Positions 33,722 to 43,019 of a stretch of 64,000 nucleotides of DNA are shown here, piece after piece (positions within the stretch are counted from its first letter, which is position 1; each line of letters begins with the position of its first letter). Where the stretch lies: NCBI RefSeq assembly GCF_000022205.1, contig NC_012029.1:930001-994000 (forward strand), given 5' to 3'. The notes beneath the pieces were generated by a model. The model had not been told where the DNA came from and searched no databases. It saw nothing but the letters and a program-made list of their open reading frames with translations. This DNA comes from Halorubrum lacusprofundi ATCC 49239. Lineage in GTDB: Archaea; Halobacteriota; Halobacteria; Halobacteriales; Haloferacaceae. The position numbers were made by a program, and so were the translations under genes.

Positions 33722-34697
33722 TGGGCTCACCCGGGACGACCCGAACGTCGGTCTCGAACCGAAGCTCCGCGGTCCGGTAGCGGAGGCCGATCGTCGCCTC
33801 GTACACTGCCGGTTGTCGCCCCCCCGTGAGGTTGGTGGTGACAGTGTCCCCTGAGACGGCGCGCACGGTCGCAGCCGCCTCGCCGGCGGCAGCGTTCGCG
33901 CTCATGAGGGTGATGTCGTAGGCGTCGTCTGGTGCAACGAGAGCTGTCGGCCAGATCCCCGGACAGGACCGGCCTCCGAGCCGTTCGCCGGTCAGGTCGA
34001 CGGCGACGCGGTCGCGTCCGTCGGGCGGCGTCTCGCACCAGACTGTCGGCTCGCCGCTGTTGTCGCCGACCGCGACGGTGACGTTTCCGTCGGTGCCGTT
34101 GTACACGTACACCTGATGGGTTCCGCCGGTCGAGTCGTTGAGTTCGACGTGGAACGCGTTGTCGACGGCGCCGGATGCGTTCGTCTCGACGAGCGATCCG
34201 GGGTCGACATCGAGGACGAAGCCGCGGGTTCGGTCGACATCGGCTGCGAGGGTCGACGCGTTCGGGTCGACCGCAGCCATGTCGGTGGTGATTCGGCTTC
34301 CGTTCCGAATCTCCAACAGCTCGATCCGCGCCACGCCGCCACGTTCCGCGTACGATCGGGAGGCCTCCCTGTCGAGATCTTTGACGCCATTTCGGACCGT
34401 CTCGGCGGCGTCAGCGTGGTCGGTCGGTCCCGCGCGGTTGGTCGCATCGAGCAGTTCGCCGGTCCCGTCGACCGCGGTCGCCCTCACCTCCAGTGCCTCG
34501 CCGTCGGCGGACTCGATCCCCCGAGTCGCGACGTTCTCGCTGTAGATGGTCGCGTTCAAAAGCACCACCAGCGTCACGAGCGAGACCGCCATCACCAGCC
34601 CCGCGACGAGCAGGAGTTGTGCGCGGTCGGCATTGCTGGTGTCTTCCCCACCGAAGAGGCGGTCGCCGTCCGGCGGGCCGATGCTCACATCCGCCAT
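33714..34697 (-). CDS. Pilin-like protein, DUF7261 type
   Basis: 327 residues, the largest of the five. An N-terminal leader ends at about 24, followed by the helix RAQLLLVAGLVMAVSLVTLVVLLNATIY (about 25-52), then a long extracellular domain with many Thr, Asp and Asn residues and several possible glycosylation sites. Cysteines in WCETPP and RSCPG may form a disulfide outside the cell. It overlaps both neighbours, so translation is likely coupled. Confidence 0.78.
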   Translation of the reverse strand: MADVSIGPPDGDRLFGGEDTSNADRAQLLLVAGLVMAVSLVTLVVLLNATIYSENVATRGIESADGEALEVRATAVDGTGELLDATNRAGPTDHADAAETVRNGVKDLDREASRSYAERGGVARIELLEIRNGSRITTDMAAVDPNASTLAADVDRTRGFVLDVDPGSLVETNASGAVDNAFHVELNDSTGGTHQVYVYNGTDGNVTVAVGDNSGEPTVWCETPPDGRDRVAVDLTGERLGGRSCPGIWPTALVAPDDAYDITLMSANAAAGEAAATVRAVSGDTVTTNLTGGRQPAVYEATIGLRYRTAELRFETDVRVVPGEPNA

Positions 34698-35332
34698 ACG
34701 ACGATGCGCACCTCCACGTAAGCGAACAGCGGACCCGACCCGGTCTCGGTCGCGTAGAACGCCCCCGTATCGGTTCCGCCGGCCAGCCCCCGAAGCGTCG
34801 ACTCCTCGTACCCCGGGGTGGTCAGGTTCATGTCGTCAGTGAGCACGATCGTTCGGGTTGCGCTCACCGCGTTGTTGCTCGGTGAGCCCATATCGATCAG
34901 TGATGTCGTGTTCCGTTCCGTTCGGTCTGTGGTGTTGTAGTGGCGGAGATCCACGTTGACGGCGATCTGTCGGTCGACAAGTGTCCGGTTTAGTGCCTCG
35001 CCGAACCCGCCGAGCGGGGCGACGAATCCGTTCGGACCTGCGGCCCGGGGATAGCCTTCGCCGTCGACCTCCGGCGGACTCGACGCGAACGTCTCGTTCT
35101 CCGGATTCCAGTGGAGTATCGCGGCCTCTAGGTCACCGTTCTCGGCGCTCGTTGCCAACAGGTCGGTCGCGACCGCCCGCTGTTGATTCTCGATGTGCTG
35201 GTTCGACGTGCTGGCCGACAAGGGCGTCACCGCAGTCGCCTGCAAGGCGAACGTGAGCGCCGCAACGAGTAGGATCGCCGCCGCGAACGCCTCTAGCGTG
35301 TGCGCCTGTGCCCGGTCGTCTGTCGTCCTCAT
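34685..35332 (-). CDS. Pilin-like protein, DUF7288 type
   Basis: 215 residues. The short N-terminus MRTTDDRAQAHTLEAFAAAILLVAALTFALQA has a hydrophobic helix right after a QAHTLE-type motif, so only about 9 residues precede it. A beta-rich extracellular domain follows. A GTG nine bases upstream is an alternative start. It overlaps the DUF7261-type gene by 13 nt and lies two bases from the previous stop. Confidence 0.75.
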   Translation of the reverse strand: MRTTDDRAQAHTLEAFAAAILLVAALTFALQATAVTPLSASTSNQHIENQQRAVATDLLATSAENGDLEAAILHWNPENETFASSPPEVDGEGYPRAAGPNGFVAPLGGFGEALNRTLVDRQIAVNVDLRHYNTTDRTERNTTSLIDMGSPSNNAVSATRTIVLTDDMNLTTPGYEESTLRGLAGGTDTGAFYATETGSGPLFAYVEVRIVVWRM

Positions 35333-35334
35333 AA

Positions 35335-35874
35335 TCACCACACCCGCACCGTCAGTCGGTACTGCGTCCCGCCGATCGAGACGAGTCGCTGTGAGACGGT
35401 GACATCTTTGCCGGCCGCGTCGCTCGGATCGGCGGTGGTTCGGTCGGGCTCGACCTCGAACCGCCCGTGACGCGTCGCGATCGAGAGGGTCGACGCGTTC
35501 GTGCTCGGGTTCCGCTCGTCGGGGGCGTGGATCACCACCTGCACGTCGCCGTCGATCCCGAAGTGGGCCGCCGGGCTCTCAGCGATGGCGGGGTGACAGT
35601 CAGCCTCGCTTCCGAGCGTCGCGTTCGCGCTGAGAAAGGCGACCGTACAGGCTGGCGACAGCACGCCCGGTTCCGCCGGCGACGCCGCGAGCAGGTCGCC
35701 GGCGACGCCGGCAGCGACGCGATCGCTCACCACCGGCGAGGCGGTCGCCGCCGCCGAGAAGGGATCGAAAAGCGTCGGGACGAAGGCGATCACGAACGCG
35801 AGCGTCAGCAGGAACACGCCAGCGCCGACTGTGAAGTCGATCGGGGTCTGCGCGCGGTTGCCGTTATCCCACAT
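35335..35874 (-). CDS. Pilin-like protein, DUF7287 type
   Basis: 179 residues. MWDNGNRAQTPIDFTVGAGVFLLTLAFVIAFVPTLF gives a short leader and one hydrophobic helix (about 14-38), followed by an extracellular domain with two cysteines (SPACTVA, ADCHPA) close enough for a disulfide. It is the first of the small pilin-like genes after pilC, which it overlaps by 11 nt. Confidence 0.75.
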   Translation of the reverse strand: MWDNGNRAQTPIDFTVGAGVFLLTLAFVIAFVPTLFDPFSAAATASPVVSDRVAAGVAGDLLAASPAEPGVLSPACTVAFLSANATLGSEADCHPAIAESPAAHFGIDGDVQVVIHAPDERNPSTNASTLSIATRHGRFEVEPDRTTADPSDAAGKDVTVSQRLVSIGGTQYRLTVRVW

Positions 35875-37915
35875 ATATCCACACCCCCAGTGCGAGCGTC
35901 ATCAGGACCACGGCGAACTTGACGCCGGAGACGATGTCGGCGTTCCGGATGTAGCCGCTGATAAACCCGGAGAGGACCGCCTGCAGCGTCACGGCGTGGA
36001 AGAACAGCATCGAGAGGACATCGGGGTCGACGCCGCCACCACCTCCGAAGCCGGCGCCGCCACCTCCGGACGCCCCGCCGCCGTCCGCCTGCGAGGAGAG
36101 ATCGCCCATCACGTCGATGAACTGGGTCTGGAGAATCGCCATCACGCCCAGCAGGGTGACGTACGTCATCACGATGATCGCCACCTGCATTCGGGTCTGG
36201 GAGATCCGATTGCGCTCGATGTCGTCCTGGTTCTCGGAGGCCTGCGCCGCCGTGGTCAACACGTCCGTGATCTCTGACGACGCCTCCTGTGCCTCCGAGA
36301 TGAGCTTCACCGTCCGGGCAAGCCGGGGGACCGCATACTTGTTGTTGAACTCCACCAAGGCGTCCCGCAGGCTCATCCCGTAGTTCACCTTCGCGTGGAC
36401 CACCTCGAACTCCTCGGCGAGTTTTCCTGTGGAGGTCTCCGACACCGTTTCCACCGATTCGAGCAGCGTCTGCCCGGTGTCGTTTGCGGACGACAGCTTC
36501 CGGAGGCTCTCCGAGAGCTTCCCCGTGATCGCCCGCTTGGACCGCTGGCTCCACTCGTGGAACACCGCGAGCGGCGCCAGCACGAGGTACGCGGGGACGT
36601 ACACCCAGACGAACGTCGCCCACACCGGACGGTTCACCCAGCCGTCGAAGGTCGTCGGTGCGTTCCCGGAGATGACTGTGACGCCGACGATGACGAGCGC
36701 GGCCGGCACAGTCAGCGCGAGCGTGTACAGCGGGTTGTCCCGGAGGAACAGGTGCGGCGCGGAGACTATCTGTTTGGTCTTGTACGTCCCCTCGCGGTTG
36801 CGGATCCGGTCGAAGACGCCGAACTGACCGACGAACGCCTCGATCAGCCCGAAGTGGAGCAGCCCCTCTTTGCTCGTCTGCCGGAGCCGATCGCTGCCGC
36901 CGTCGGGGCGGAGGTAGCCGTCGCCCGGCTCGTCCTGCTTAACGGTAGAGACGAGCACAAGGAAACCGACCCCAGTCAGCGGGATCAGGGCGTAGACGGT
37001 CGCGTACAGCAGGAAGTCGTCCGACTCGCCCATCATCCCCATGATGACGAGGATGATGATGAGAAGGAGGGGGAACAGCGACAGCGTCATGTACATCTCG
37101 CCGAACAGCTCCAGCGTCTCTAAGGTCATCTCGCGCTCCTGTTTCGACGTGCGAAGGTGCTTTTCCTTTTTGTCCTTCAGGAAGCTCTCCATATTGCCAC
37201 CGGAGTTGACGATAGAGAGCATGTCCGCGAGGAACTGCGAGAGCTCGTCGGAGGGGGTCTCCATCGACTGCTGTCGGATCGCGTTCCGGTAGTCGGTCCC
37301 GAAGTACTCCGTCTCGTTGACGATGCTCTGAAACTCCTGAGACACCTCGCCGTAGGTGTCCTCCGCCGTCGCCATCGCGCGCAGGATCTCCAGCTGATTG
37401 AGCCCCCCGACCGACAGCGCGTACATGAACGACACCGAGTCGGCCAGGAGAAGATTTATCTCGCGTTCCCGTGCCGACGCCCGCGAGTAGGGGATCGCGA
37501 CCACGCCGCCGAAACCGATCGCGAACCCGATCGACCCGAACACGAGCCCGCTGACGAGAACCGCGGTGGGCACGACGAGCGACCGCAGGAACGCTTTGAT
37601 CGCCGGCGTCGGCGCGGGCATGCCGAGCGAGAGCGTCTCGGGGTCGATCAGCCCGAGCGAGAACGCGCCGTAGCCGGTCAGCGTTCCGAGCGCCCAGAGG
37701 GTCCCGCCGACGAGCAGGCCGACGCCCAGCGCTCTAGAGACGTACATCTCCACTTGGTCCGGCATGCGCGCCTCGGCGAGCTTGCGCTCGATGTCGCCGA
37801 CGAAGTCGCCGTCCGGGTCAAAGAGCAGCTCGAAAACTGGGTAGAACAGCTCCGCGAGGAGGTTCCCGTCGACGGAGCCGTCGCCGACGCCCGTGTCGAG
37901 GCTCACGCGATCCAC
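35864..37915 (-). CDS. pilC: Type IV pilus membrane platform protein (PilC/TadC type)
   Basis: 683 residues with two T2SSF domains. The first is around 155-265 (LLLADSVSFMYALSVGGLNQLEI, ADMLSIVNSGGNMESFLKDKKEK), the second around 465-600 (LSESLRKLSSANDTGQTLLESVETVSETS). Membrane helices flank both (about 60-85, 100-145, 290-340, 400-450, 610-680). A Gly-rich loop (DGGGASGGGGAGFGGGGG) sits between the last helices. It is the membrane core through which the ATPase at 37934 drives pilin assembly. Its start lies 18 bases after the ATPase stop. Confidence 0.88.
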   Translation of the reverse strand: MDRVSLDTGVGDGSVDGNLLAELFYPVFELLFDPDGDFVGDIERKLAEARMPDQVEMYVSRALGVGLLVGGTLWALGTLTGYGAFSLGLIDPETLSLGMPAPTPAIKAFLRSLVVPTAVLVSGLVFGSIGFAIGFGGVVAIPYSRASAREREINLLLADSVSFMYALSVGGLNQLEILRAMATAEDTYGEVSQEFQSIVNETEYFGTDYRNAIRQQSMETPSDELSQFLADMLSIVNSGGNMESFLKDKKEKHLRTSKQEREMTLETLELFGEMYMTLSLFPLLLIIILVIMGMMGESDDFLLYATVYALIPLTGVGFLVLVSTVKQDEPGDGYLRPDGGSDRLRQTSKEGLLHFGLIEAFVGQFGVFDRIRNREGTYKTKQIVSAPHLFLRDNPLYTLALTVPAALVIVGVTVISGNAPTTFDGWVNRPVWATFVWVYVPAYLVLAPLAVFHEWSQRSKRAITGKLSESLRKLSSANDTGQTLLESVETVSETSTGKLAEEFEVVHAKVNYGMSLRDALVEFNNKYAVPRLARTVKLISEAQEASSEITDVLTTAAQASENQDDIERNRISQTRMQVAIIVMTYVTLLGVMAILQTQFIDVMGDLSSQADGGGASGGGGAGFGGGGGVDPDVLSMLFFHAVTLQAVLSGFISGYIRNADIVSGVKFAVVLMTLALGVWIYVG

Positions 37916-37933
37916 CCCGTTGGGACCATAGAT

Positions 37934-40900
37934 CTACCGCTCCTCCCGGGACTCGACGGAGCCGAACCCCCAGTCGTCGATGTTGTCGGCGTTGTTCCCG
38001 TCGTCATCCTCATCCTCGCCCTCCGTGGCGGTGTCGCCTTCACCCTCATCGTCGCTCTCGGTGTCTCCACTCTCTTTCCGGGTGGCGGCGTCGCCCGCAT
38101 CCTCGTCGTCGATTTTGGCATCTTCGACCCCGACCTCGACTTCGGTCACCCCGCCGTCGGCGTCCGCTCTGACACCGGAATCGGCCTGTTCCGGGTTCGG
38201 ATCTGGCGCCGGATTCGGGTTCGGTCCCGGAACCGGGCCGGAATCCGGTCTCGAGTCGAGTACGTCGATCCCCTCGTCAAACGGCTCGTCGAAGTCGATC
38301 CCACCGTCTGGGTCGTCCGTGTCGTCCGCGTTTTCGCCGTCGCTGGTGTCGCCGGTGCGATCACCGTCCCGGGCGTCGCTCCCGTCGGCGAAGCTCCCTT
38401 CCGCCGTCACTCCGGCTTCGAATCCCTCGATCGGCGGCGTTGCGTCGGCGACGATGCGCCCCTCCTCAGTCTCGTCAGTTTCGTCGGTTTCGTTCGTCGC
38501 GCTCGACTCCCCGTCGAGCGCCGCGGCCTCGTCGGCCGCCTGCGCGAGCGCCTCCCGGTCGGCGACGGGTTGCGCCTCCACGTTACGGGCCGGCGCGACG
38601 TCGAGGAGGGCGTCAGCGACGGAGTCGGGCATCCGGCCGCGGTACTCCGCGAACAAGTCCTCGGCCTCCGCTAAGATCCGCTCGACCTCCTCGCGGCCCG
38701 CCTCGTCGGGATCGGGTCGCGGGACCATCTCCTCTTTGTCGCGGTCGACGTTGATCAGCACCGACTCCATCTCGCGGAGGTCCTCCAGTGACCGCTCCAG
38801 TTCCTCGTTCGCCATCAGCGCGAGCACCGTCTCCGGGTCGTTGATGAACGCCTGGAACGTCGCGGCCACCTGCGCGTAGCTGTTGAGCCCGCGATCGATG
38901 AGGTACGCTAACACGACGCGGCGCTTCCGGAGCTCCTCGTCGAGCGTCTTGCGGCTCCACCCGCGATCGAACATGATGTCTTCCAAGGTGTTCGAGTCGC
39001 CCATCTGGAGGAACTCGTCGGTCTCGGCCTGCCACTGGAACACGTCTTGGACGTTGATCTCGTCGTTCTCGGCGTCGTAGTGATTGATCTCGGTCAGCGA
39101 CTTGTTCCGGCGTACCTTCTTTCCCTGTACCCGGGTCGACGTCTGGACGGAGACCAGATCGAGGGCAGTGAACATCGTTTTCGAGACGTTGATCGGCTCC
39201 GTGGTGAATCGCTTGAGCACCTCGCCGACGGTGTCGGCGTGGAACGTCGTGTAGGTGGTGTGGCCGGTCGACATCACCTGGAAGGCCGTGCGGCCCTCCT
39301 CGCCGCGGATCTCGCCCATCACGATGTAGTCGGGACGCTGACGGAGCGCGGCCTCCAGCAGGTCGAACTCGTCGATGTCGCCCTTGTCGTCGTCGGAGAA
39401 GGAGGGGCGAGTGACGGAGGCGATCCAGTTGCGCTGGGGAAGCTCGACCTCGCGGGTGTCCTCGATCGAGACGATCTTGGCGTTCGAAGGGATGAACAGC
39501 GAGACCGCGTTCAGGCTCGTCGTCTTCCCGGAGGCGGTGCCGCCCGCGAAGATCAGGCTCTTGTGGTTCTCGATGGAGAGCCACAGGAAGGCCATCTCGT
39601 CGAGCGAGAACGTCTTCCAGTTGATCAGGTCGATCGGCGTGAAGGGAATTTCGTTGAACTGCCGGATGGTGTAGTTGGTCCCGTGGTCCGAGACCTCGCG
39701 ACCGAGCGTAAGCTGGGCACGGGAGCCGTCCGGGAGGGTGGCGTCCACCTGCGGGCGCCGCTTCGAGATCCCCTTTCCGGAGCGCTGCGCGAGCTTCACG
39801 ACGAAGTCGTCGAGCTCGTCGGTCCCGTGGTAGACGTTGGTGATGATCTGCTCGTAGTCGGAGTGGTAGACGAAGACCGGGGAGTTGTACCCGTCACAGG
39901 AGATATCCTCGACGTTGATGTCGTACTTGATCGGGTCGATCCGCTCGTAGCCGATGAAGTCGCGCTTGAGGAAGTACAGCAGTTTCTCGACCTGATGCTT
40001 CGAGAGCGTCTCCGAGTCCTCTGCGAGCACCGCGGGCTCGGGCCGAGCGAGTATCTTCGCCGGTGCCGATTCTGACTCCGGCTCCGTCGGCGGCTCGTAC
40101 CCGAGCGATTCGCTGATCCGGCCGGCGATACCCTCCGTGAGGTCGAAACCGAAGCGGTCGACGAGGTCGTCCACGAGGTCGTCGACGACCCCACGGTCGT
40201 CGTCCGTGCGCTCGTAGAGGTCGTATCGGTCGAGCAGCGTCAGCGTCTCGTCGACGATCACGCCCTCGCGGAACTCCTCGTCACCGCCCGCGATCGACTC
40301 GTCGGCGTACTTGATCGAGGTCCGGAGCTTCCCAGTGAGGAACTCGACGAGGTCGGTCTCGATCTCCGTCCGGTGCGGCTGAATCGCGTAGTACTTCACC
40401 TCGTTCTCCTTCGTCGACCGGAACACGATCACGAACGCGTACGGTTTGTTCACCCAGTACCGCTCGATCTCCCGGAAGTGAGTTTTTTTCGGCATCGGCA
40501 CCGCCTTCTCCAGGTCGTATCGGTTCGCGAGGGTGGTGTGCCCCTCCTCCGTCGAGAAGAACGCGTCCTCGTCGATCTCCGGATTCACGTCGACCGTGCG
40601 CTCGTCGACCAGTTCCGCGAGGTCGGCCGCGGCGCCCCCGCCCGCCCCCAGTAGTTCCTCGGTCCGGTCGGGGTCGAACCCCAGCGCCTCGACCTTGTCG
40701 TCGTGGGTGAACTCCAGCGGCTCTTCTTCCCCTTCCTCGTTCTCCTCGGTCGGCGGGTTCCCCTCCTCGTCGAGGAAGTACTCGTCGCGGTAGTCGTCCC
40801 ACGTGTAGTACCCCTTGAGCACCGGCACTTCGTAGAGGTTGTATCGAGCCGAACACAGGTCCCAGAGAACGTCTCCAACCGCCGCAGCCGCCCCGACGCG

Positions 40901-41701
40901 GTAGCCCGTCTCCGACGGATCGAACCCGAGGAACTCGCTCGGATCGATGTCAACCCGCGACCACTCCTCGTCAGTCGGTGTGCGGCGGGGAACCGGCTCC
41001 ACGTCCTCGGCCGGGACGACCACGACCCCGGAGACGCCCGCGCCGTCGATCGAGATGCCGGGGCGAGCGTCCGGGTCGTCCGAGTCCGCACGGTCGCTTT
41101 CGGCCGATTCGTCGGCCGCTTCGGCGGTCTCATCGCTTCCGTCCTCATCGCTTCCGTCCTCATCGTCTCCTTCGCCGTCGTCTGCTTCGCCGTCTTCTTC
41201 GCCGCGATCGGTCTCGACGTCATCTTCGTCCCCTTCTACGGTCTCGTCGACGGATTCTACAGGGTCGGGAGCCACTGCCGCGGTCGAGGTCCCAGCCGGA
41301 ACGACGGCCGCACCGCTGAGGACGACGTGGTCGGTCCCGATCACGACGGTGCCTGCTTCGGGCGTCCCGTGTCCCGAGACTGCGGTGTCGCCGTCGGCCG
41401 TATACGTCTCGTCGACGCCGGCGGCGCGGATCACCCGATCGACGCTGTCTTCGAAGTGAGCGTCGACGGCGGTCGCGGGGACGACCGGCTCCTCGCTGAT
41501 GTCGGCGTACAGCTCGGTCGCGGCGTCGTCGCGGCCGCGGTCCCGGAGGAACGACCGCCACGAGTACCGTCCCACTGATACCGGGCGATCCGAGACCGAG
41601 GGATCGGACGGCGGCGGACCGGACGCCCGGTGATCGGACGCCGGCGATCCCGCCGTCTCGTCGGACGAGACGGGCGAGCGCTCGGCGTCCTCGGTTGTCA
41701 T
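37934..41701 (-). CDS. pilB: Type II/IV secretion system ATPase (PilB type)
   Basis: 1255 residues, far longer than bacterial PilB. The catalytic core holds the Walker A IFAGGTASGKTT (about 715-727), DYIVMGEIRGEEG as Walker B region (about 790) and the His box STGHTTYTTFHAD. The N-terminal 300 residues and the C-terminal 200 are acidic, low-complexity, salt-type extensions. It hydrolyses ATP to power assembly of the pilus encoded by the following genes. The start MTTEDAERSP is preferred; it leaves a 190-base AT-rich leader. Confidence 0.88.
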   Translation of the reverse strand: MTTEDAERSPVSSDETAGSPASDHRASGPPPSDPSVSDRPVSVGRYSWRSFLRDRGRDDAATELYADISEEPVVPATAVDAHFEDSVDRVIRAAGVDETYTADGDTAVSGHGTPEAGTVVIGTDHVVLSGAAVVPAGTSTAAVAPDPVESVDETVEGDEDDVETDRGEEDGEADDGEGDDEDGSDEDGSDETAEAADESAESDRADSDDPDARPGISIDGAGVSGVVVVPAEDVEPVPRRTPTDEEWSRVDIDPSEFLGFDPSETGYRVGAAAAVGDVLWDLCSARYNLYEVPVLKGYYTWDDYRDEYFLDEEGNPPTEENEEGEEEPLEFTHDDKVEALGFDPDRTEELLGAGGGAAADLAELVDERTVDVNPEIDEDAFFSTEEGHTTLANRYDLEKAVPMPKKTHFREIERYWVNKPYAFVIVFRSTKENEVKYYAIQPHRTEIETDLVEFLTGKLRTSIKYADESIAGGDEEFREGVIVDETLTLLDRYDLYERTDDDRGVVDDLVDDLVDRFGFDLTEGIAGRISESLGYEPPTEPESESAPAKILARPEPAVLAEDSETLSKHQVEKLLYFLKRDFIGYERIDPIKYDINVEDISCDGYNSPVFVYHSDYEQIITNVYHGTDELDDFVVKLAQRSGKGISKRRPQVDATLPDGSRAQLTLGREVSDHGTNYTIRQFNEIPFTPIDLINWKTFSLDEMAFLWLSIENHKSLIFAGGTASGKTTSLNAVSLFIPSNAKIVSIEDTREVELPQRNWIASVTRPSFSDDDKGDIDEFDLLEAALRQRPDYIVMGEIRGEEGRTAFQVMSTGHTTYTTFHADTVGEVLKRFTTEPINVSKTMFTALDLVSVQTSTRVQGKKVRRNKSLTEINHYDAENDEINVQDVFQWQAETDEFLQMGDSNTLEDIMFDRGWSRKTLDEELRKRRVVLAYLIDRGLNSYAQVAATFQAFINDPETVLALMANEELERSLEDLREMESVLINVDRDKEEMVPRPDPDEAGREEVERILAEAEDLFAEYRGRMPDSVADALLDVAPARNVEAQPVADREALAQAADEAAALDGESSATNETDETDETEEGRIVADATPPIEGFEAGVTAEGSFADGSDARDGDRTGDTSDGENADDTDDPDGGIDFDEPFDEGIDVLDSRPDSGPVPGPNPNPAPDPNPEQADSGVRADADGGVTEVEVGVEDAKIDDEDAGDAATRKESGDTESDDEGEGDTATEGEDEDDDGNNADNIDDWGFGSVESREER

Positions 41702-41892
41702 AAGTGCGTCCACGATTCGCCCGTTGAAAAAGGTGTCCTGCAAAACACCGCAACTGATAATCGGGTTATCAAGGCCTGTAATGCGTTTTTGCAACGATTT
41801 AAGCGGTTCACTAAATGTCAGTCGGTTATATATAAGTCGGGAGCAGGCGGAGCGACATCAGTGCGGCCAGTCGACGGTTGATCGCCGAGAGT
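41702..41892. promoter_or_regulatory. AT-rich leader and promoter region upstream of pilB
   Basis: This 191-base spacer is AT-rich for the window. On the minus strand it has TATATATAAC-type elements near 41828-41836 and CTTAAAT near 41799-41805, which lie about 100-130 nt before pilB rather than the usual 27, suggesting a 5' leader of roughly 70-100 nt. TATATATA reads on both strands, so divergent or antisense transcription is possible. No gene is seen in it. Confidence 0.4.
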
Positions 41893-42216
41893 TCAGTGGC
41901 CGCCGGAGACGAGGTGGAGCCCGACGATTCCGAAGACGATCACGGAGATAAAGAGGAGGCGAGCGCCCGTCGCCGGCTCGTCGAACAGGACGATTCCGAG
42001 CGACGCGGTCCCGACGGCGCCGATCCCGGTCCACACGGCGTAGGCGGTCCCGATAGGGAGGTCCTGTACCGCCTTCCCGAGCAACGCCATGCTGATGACG
42101 AGCGCGACGACGGTGCCTGCCGTCGGGATCGGCTCCGAAAAACCGTCAGAGTACTCGAGGCCGATCGCCCACGCGATCTCAAACAGGCCGGCGACGAAGA
42201 GGATAATCCACGACAT
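41893..42216 (-). CDS. SMR family exporter, Gdx/SugE-like
   Basis: 107 residues with four helices. It carries the SMR glutamate in GLFEIAWAIGLEY (E13) and the conserved TAYAVWTGIGAVGT. The residues around the Glu (WAIGLEY) resemble the Gdx guanidinium-exporter branch more than EmrE. It would function as a dual-topology dimer coupling export to proton entry. No guanidine riboswitch is recognised upstream. Quaternary-ammonium export is the alternative. Confidence 0.82.
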   Translation of the reverse strand: MSWIILFVAGLFEIAWAIGLEYSDGFSEPIPTAGTVVALVISMALLGKAVQDLPIGTAYAVWTGIGAVGTASLGIVLFDEPATGARLLFISVIVFGIVGLHLVSGGH

Positions 42217-42310
42217 CACGTCGGATTCGGCGACTGAGCGCACATGGCTTTCGATGTGTCCCACGGGAACTACGGCACACTCAACATACTCGCGCTCGTA
42301 GCGGGAGACA

Positions 42311-42967
42311 GTGAGTCGAAGTCTCGTCGCGGTGTTGTTCGGCGACCCATTCGCCGTGATGAACACGGTCGGGCTGGTCGCGTTCGCGCTCGTCGGGTCG
42401 TCGAAGGCGATCCGCGAGGAGTTCGACCTGTTCGGGATCGTCATCGTCGGGCTGGCGATGGCGTTCGCCGGCGGGGCGACCCGCGATCTTCTCGTGGCGC
42501 GGGTTCCGCTCGCGCTGCAATCCCCGATCGAGATCTGTCTGGGGCTCGTCGGCGTCGGCTTGGCGATCGGGCTGAACGTCGTGCTGTCGTCGCCGGAGAC
42601 GCATCCGGTCACCCTCGTCTCGGACGCCATCGGGCTCGCGGCCTTCGCGACGGCCGGCGCGATCGTCGCGACCGAGGTCGGTGTGTCGGCGTTCGGCGTC
42701 GTGGCGATCGCGACGATCAACGCCGTCGGCGGCGGGGCGTTCGCGGACATCCTCCTCGATCGGGCTCCCTTCATCCTCTTCGAGGACTTCTACGCGAGCT
42801 GTGCGGTCCTCGGCGGGAGCGCGTACTGGGTAGTGGGAACGTTGGGTGCGACTGCCGGGACCGCCGCCGCGGCGTGCGCGGTCGTAACGGTGGGGACTCG
42901 GCTGGCCGCGGTGACGTACGGCTGGAACCTCCCGACGGCGCAGAACTTGGAACTGCAACGGAAATGA
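42311..42967 (+). CDS. TRIC/UPF0126 family channel
   Basis: 218 residues from a GTG start, with seven hydrophobic helices. Two repeats each contain a conserved glycine-rich motif: VGLVAFALVGSSKAI with GLAMAFAGGATRDLL, and IGLAAFATAGAIVATE with INAVGGGAFADILL. This is the prokaryotic TRIC channel pattern (PF03458 duplicated), a trimeric channel for K+ or other monovalent cations. Channel activity is known for several members; here it is inferred. Confidence 0.82.
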   Translation: MSRSLVAVLFGDPFAVMNTVGLVAFALVGSSKAIREEFDLFGIVIVGLAMAFAGGATRDLLVARVPLALQSPIEICLGLVGVGLAIGLNVVLSSPETHPVTLVSDAIGLAAFATAGAIVATEVGVSAFGVVAIATINAVGGGAFADILLDRAPFILFEDFYASCAVLGGSAYWVVGTLGATAGTAAAACAVVTVGTRLAAVTYGWNLPTAQNLELQRK

Positions 42968-43019
42968 CTCGATCGAGCGGAGAGGGGGCCTTTAGGTCGT
43001 CGCGGTCGAACCGGACGGT

